From the NCBI RefSeq assembly GCF_934307085.1, contig NZ_CAKRCF010000002.1, positions 50,468 to 114,467 on the forward strand: a stretch of DNA of 64,000 bases, given 5' to 3'. The stretch is from an uncultured Anaerobutyricum sp. GTDB taxonomy: Bacteria > Bacillota > Clostridia > Lachnospirales > Lachnospiraceae. A program made the translations under genes and the position numbers. Of this stretch, positions 61,326-64,000 are shown piece by piece; the first letter of the stretch is position 1; every line of letters starts with the position of its first letter. Below the pieces are notes generated by a model. The model was given only the letters and a program-made list of their open reading frames with translations. It made no database searches and had not been told where the DNA came from.

Positions 61326-61398
61326 AAGTGTGTTTGAAAAATGCTTTCTGCAAATTGAAGCGTGTAGATTATAGAAATGATTTTTCAAACACACTCCA
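61326..61398. repeat. Dispersed palindromic repeat, full copy
   Basis: About 73 bp with inverted ends AGTGTGTTTGAAAAATGC (61327-61344) and ATTTTTCAAACACACT (61380-61395). It aligns along its whole length with 804-880. It lies between tmk and the YaaO-like gene. Confidence 0.65.
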
Positions 61399-61435
61399 GC
61401 ACAATATTTTTATCATACTGCTTTTGCTATACTAT

Positions 61436-63013
61436 CTATAAATCTTTTAGAACGATAATCTTATTACAGGACAATCCAAGTACATTATATCCATTATATA
61501 AATATTGACTGATATTTTCCACTGTTTCTTTGAGTATTTTTTCTCCAGGAACTAATATTGGTACTCCCGGCGGATAAATCATGACATATTTTCCTGAAAC
61601 TCTGCCAGTAGAATCAGCCAACTCAACTGTCTCCATGGCTTTTCCTCTGCACTGCCAGGATTCTATGACTTTGGGTGGGTATATTTCTCCCCTCCTTTCT
61701 TCTATTTGAGTTTTTATTTGTATTTTATTTTCAATTATATCAAAAATTAAGGATTCAACTTTATTTTTATTATTAATTTCTGTTTCAGTTTTATTTCTGC
61801 TACAAATGCCCTTTTGCTTCCTAGCTTTATTTTGAACATCAATTTTAGTTTTATTTACAATTTTATTTAAACTCTGAGTTTGTCTCTGCTTATTTTCACA
61901 CATCTTATCAATCTCAGAAATTGCATTCCAAAGTTCATCAAAATATTCTTTTTTATCGCATATAGAAGTCATGGCAATTCCATATGTCAGATTCTCCATC
62001 TCCAGTTCAATATGATATTTCTCATATAGTAACCAGAATAGCTCTTTTCCACTTATTCCACAGCTTTTTACTGAAAACACCAATTTTCCGTTATCATAAG
62101 CAAAACAGTTCAACTTTTCCTGACTGAGAAGGCTAATTTTTTTGAGTTGTTCACATTTCTTTCTGAAATTTTTGAGCTTATCCACATATTCAGCGAGTTG
62201 TTCCTGTTTTTCTTTCATATACATGATTCCATACTCAGCAGAAGCCATCAAAAGATAAGATGGACTTGAGGTTTCATAAATATCAATCATTTCCTCCACC
62301 TGCTCTTTAGGTACAATATCCGAACAAAGATGAAGGACTGCTGTCTGCGTAAAGGAAGGTAATGTTTTATGCGTACTTTGAATCACTAAGTCTGCACCAG
62401 TTTGTGTCGCACTCTCTGGAAAATACTCATGAAATATAAGGTGTGCACCATGTGCTTCATCTACAATCAGAGGAATTCCATATGGTCGAATTACTTCCTT
62501 AATGCCTGCAATATCACTCACAACGCCTTCATATGTAGGAGAAGTTAATACAACTGCCCTTATATCTGGATTCGCTCTTACTTCCCTTGCTACGGCTTCT
62601 GGTTTCATATCCTCGCATATATCATACTCTGCAGAAATATCTGCATAGCAATAAACGGCCTCCAACTGTAATAATCTGATACAGTTATAGACCGCCTTAT
62701 GACAGTTTCGCCCTATTAAAATCTTATCTCCCTGTCTGCATACAGAAGAAATAGATACCAGAATCCCAAGAGTACTCCCTCCAACAAGATACCAGGACTC
62801 TTTGCTTTTAAATATATCTTTTACAAGATTCATGGATTCACGGATAATGCCCTCTGGCTCATGAAGATTATCATAATCTGTTATCTCTGTAATATCCATT
62901 TTTTCTACACCAAAAAAAGCCCCAAAATCAGCTCTTTTGTGACCTGGCATATGAAAAGGGATTCTTTTTTCTGATTCTAATTCTCTTAATTTACTATAGA
63001 TTGGTGTATTCAT
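61436..63013 (-). CDS. YaaO-like Orn/Lys/Arg decarboxylase family protein
   Basis: 525 residues of the fold-type I PLP family. FHMPGHKRADFG (20-31), GGSTLGILVSI (78-88), DEAHGAHL with the PLP-pyridine Asp at D185, and the PLP-lysine K216 in IQSTHKTLPSFTQTAVLH. It lacks the large N-terminal wing domain of inducible decarboxylases. A Lys/Asn/Gln-rich low-complexity insert (about 388-450) lies before the C-terminal PPGVPILVPGE motif. In Bacillus the homologue yaaO also precedes tmk. Substrate (Arg, Lys or Orn) is not decided by the sequence. The gene is bounded by the tRNA terminator upstream. Confidence 0.88.
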   Translation of the reverse strand: MNTPIYSKLRELESEKRIPFHMPGHKRADFGAFFGVEKMDITEITDYDNLHEPEGIIRESMNLVKDIFKSKESWYLVGGSTLGILVSISSVCRQGDKILIGRNCHKAVYNCIRLLQLEAVYCYADISAEYDICEDMKPEAVAREVRANPDIRAVVLTSPTYEGVVSDIAGIKEVIRPYGIPLIVDEAHGAHLIFHEYFPESATQTGADLVIQSTHKTLPSFTQTAVLHLCSDIVPKEQVEEMIDIYETSSPSYLLMASAEYGIMYMKEKQEQLAEYVDKLKNFRKKCEQLKKISLLSQEKLNCFAYDNGKLVFSVKSCGISGKELFWLLYEKYHIELEMENLTYGIAMTSICDKKEYFDELWNAISEIDKMCENKQRQTQSLNKIVNKTKIDVQNKARKQKGICSRNKTETEINNKNKVESLIFDIIENKIQIKTQIEERRGEIYPPKVIESWQCRGKAMETVELADSTGRVSGKYVMIYPPGVPILVPGEKILKETVENISQYLYNGYNVLGLSCNKIIVLKDL

Positions 63014-63200
63014 AACTTATTTTTTATCTCTTCATCCTTTTAACTCTTCTTAGAATTTATGCTTTTTAAATTTATTACCACTTACTAGCCGACTATTATT
63101 TACTAACTGTTATCAGGTTTTATTACTTATATGTCACTAACTATTATAGTTATATATCATCTTCTATAAACTTACTTGAATTCTTATAAGCTTATTAGAC

Positions 63201-63237
63201 AAAAAAAATAGCTCAGTAAATAAAATATTTACTGAGC
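63201..63237 (-). terminator. Terminator of the rRNA-tRNA operon
   Basis: GCTCAGTAAA pairs with TTTACTGAGC around a 7-base loop, followed on the minus strand by ATTTTTTTTG. It lies about 6 bases after tRNA-Lys. Confidence 0.92.
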
Positions 63238-63242
63238 CTTCA

Positions 63243-63315
63243 TGAGACATCGGGGATTCGAACCCCGGACAACTTGATTAAAAGTCAAGTGCTCTACCAA
63301 CTGAGCTAATATCCC
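63243..63315 (-). tRNA. tRNA-Lys (TTT)
   Basis: 73-nt cloverleaf: acceptor GGGATAT with ATGTCTC, D arm AGCTCAG, anticodon TTT in CTTGACTTTTAATCAAG, T arm GGTTCGAATCC. No encoded CCA. Last gene of the cluster. Confidence 0.95.
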
Positions 63316-63318
63316 ATA

Positions 63319-63391
<73 letters not shown>

Positions 63392-63396
63392 ATGAG

Positions 63397-63470
<74 letters not shown>

Positions 63471-63492
63471 ATAATAATTATTAATTTTTAAA

Positions 63493-63574
63493 TGGGCGGA
63501 GGTGGATTCGAACCACCGAAGCAATTTGCAGCAGATTTACAGTCTGTCCCCTTTGGCCACTCGGGAATCCACCC
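63493..63574 (-). tRNA. tRNA-Tyr (GTA)
   Basis: 82 nt with the long variable arm of bacterial tRNA-Tyr; anticodon GTA in CAGACTGTAAATCTG; acceptor GGGTGGA with TCCGCCC. No encoded CCA. Confidence 0.95.
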
Positions 63575-63606
63575 ATATTCAATTATGACTTTTAATAATC
63601 ATAACA

Positions 63607-63679
63607 AGCCGATGAACGGACTCGAACCGTTAACCTGCTGATTACAAATCAGCTGCTCTGCCAATTGAGCCACATCGGC
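63607..63679 (-). tRNA. tRNA-Thr (TGT)
   Basis: 73 nt; acceptor GCCGATG with CATCGGC, anticodon TGT in CTGATTTGTAATCAG. No encoded CCA. Confidence 0.95.
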
Positions 63680-63684
63680 ATAAA

Positions 63685-63757
63685 TGGGACCTATAGGACT
63701 CGAACCTATGACCCTCTGCTTGTAAGGCAGATGCTCTCCCAGCTGAGCTAAGATCCC
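63685..63757 (-). tRNA. tRNA-Val (TAC)
   Basis: 73 nt; acceptor GGGATCT with AGGTCCC, anticodon TAC in CTGCCTTACAAGCAG. No encoded CCA. Confidence 0.95.
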
Positions 63758-63790
63758 ATATTCTTATTAAAATATATCCTTACGGACAAA

Positions 63791-63864
63791 CGACCCGGAT
63801 GGGATTCGAACCCACGACCTCCGCCGTGACAGGGCGGCGCTCTAACCAGCTGAGCCACCGGGCC
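63791..63864 (-). tRNA. tRNA-Asp (GTC)
   Basis: 74 nt; acceptor GGCCCGG with CCGGGTC and discriminator G, anticodon GTC in CGCCCTGTCACGGCG. No encoded CCA. It is the first tRNA after the 23S rRNA, 61 bases away. Confidence 0.95.
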
Positions 63865-63925
63865 AAAAAGGTATGTACCTTCAAAACCACACACAAACTA
63901 TCTTTTTCTATTCCAATAACTCTCT

Positions 63926-64000
63926 AAGGTCAAGCTATCGACCGATTAGTAACAGTCAACTCCACACATCGCTGTGCTTCCATCTCTGCCCTATCTACCT
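63926..64000 (-). rRNA. 23S rRNA, 3' end (partial)
   Basis: The minus strand reads the conserved end of 23S rRNA: GAGTTGACTGTTACTAATCG followed by GTCGATAGCTTGACCTT. The gene runs off the window edge; only the last 75 bases or so are present. The exact mature end is approximate. No 5S rRNA lies between it and the tRNAs. Confidence 0.9.

Overview
The window reads as a chromosomal segment of a low-GC, anaerobic, spore-capable member of the Firmicutes, most likely Lachnospiraceae. The reasons are an oxygen-sensitive class III ribonucleotide reductase (nrdD-nrdG), formate-tetrahydrofolate ligase under a ZTP riboswitch, ATP-dependent PEP carboxykinase, the spore maturation pair spmA-spmB, a large Firmicutes-type SRP RNA, a class I lysyl-tRNA synthetase, Gram-positive wall enzymes, and strong AAGGAGG-type ribosome binding sites. 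The species cannot be fixed from the sequence alone. No prophage, conjugative element, complete insertion sequence or CRISPR array was seen.

Layout. 0-9.9 kb, almost all on the minus strand: tpiA, a trigger-factor-like lipoprotein, an ABC-class ATPase, a secreted C39-like protein, topB, a HAD hydrolase and a small Cys-rich protein. 10-19 kb, translation and RNA genes: class I lysS, SRP RNA (ffs), tadA, rsmA, tatD, metG. 19-32 kb, metabolism and secreted proteins: a DUF885 lipoprotein, pckA, a cysteine desulfurase-like enzyme, a Big2/C39-like secreted protein, ribokinase, a DUF6273 membrane protein, fhs. 32-44 kb: a broken secreted-protein gene, gltX, nrdG/nrdD with NrdR boxes, a response regulator with an amidase, DAHP synthase, and a lone single-module AAA+ ATPase. 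44-49 kb, the most accessory-looking part: two divergent small regulators with twin operators, an L,D-transpeptidase, an HExxH protein, a Nudix hydrolase, a probable small RNA, a 35-residue peptide gene and a third C39-like peptidase. 50-55 kb: spmBA, then a solute-binding lipoprotein directly followed by a Cache-GGDEF diguanylate cyclase. 55-63 kb: alr, rsmI, trmN6, ricT, holB, tmk and a YaaO-like decarboxylase. 63.2-64 kb: seven tRNAs behind the 3' end of a 23S rRNA, all on the minus strand.

Many genes belong to the block that in Bacillus subtilis lies near the origin (yaaJ-scr; yaaO-tmk-holB-yaaT-yabB-yabC; metS-yabD-ksgA). Here that block is split into pieces within one 50 kb stretch, and an rRNA operon lies at one end.

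The most unusual content is intergenic. (1) Four structured elements (17.0, 32.8, 47.6 and 49.0 kb) share a core held between long perfect arms whose sequence differs at each site. Each lies just downstream of a gene (or gene remnant) in the sense orientation, and the core stem shows compensatory changes. (2) A 3'-UTR motif follows the stop codons of pckA, nrdD, gltX and nrdG. (3) A short palindromic repeat with ends related to AGCGTGTTTGAAAAATGC is scattered over at least eight intergenic sites. (4) A probable orphan small RNA with its own promoter and terminator lies at 48.5 kb. These are inferences from reading the sequence by eye and have not been tested by covariance or database search.
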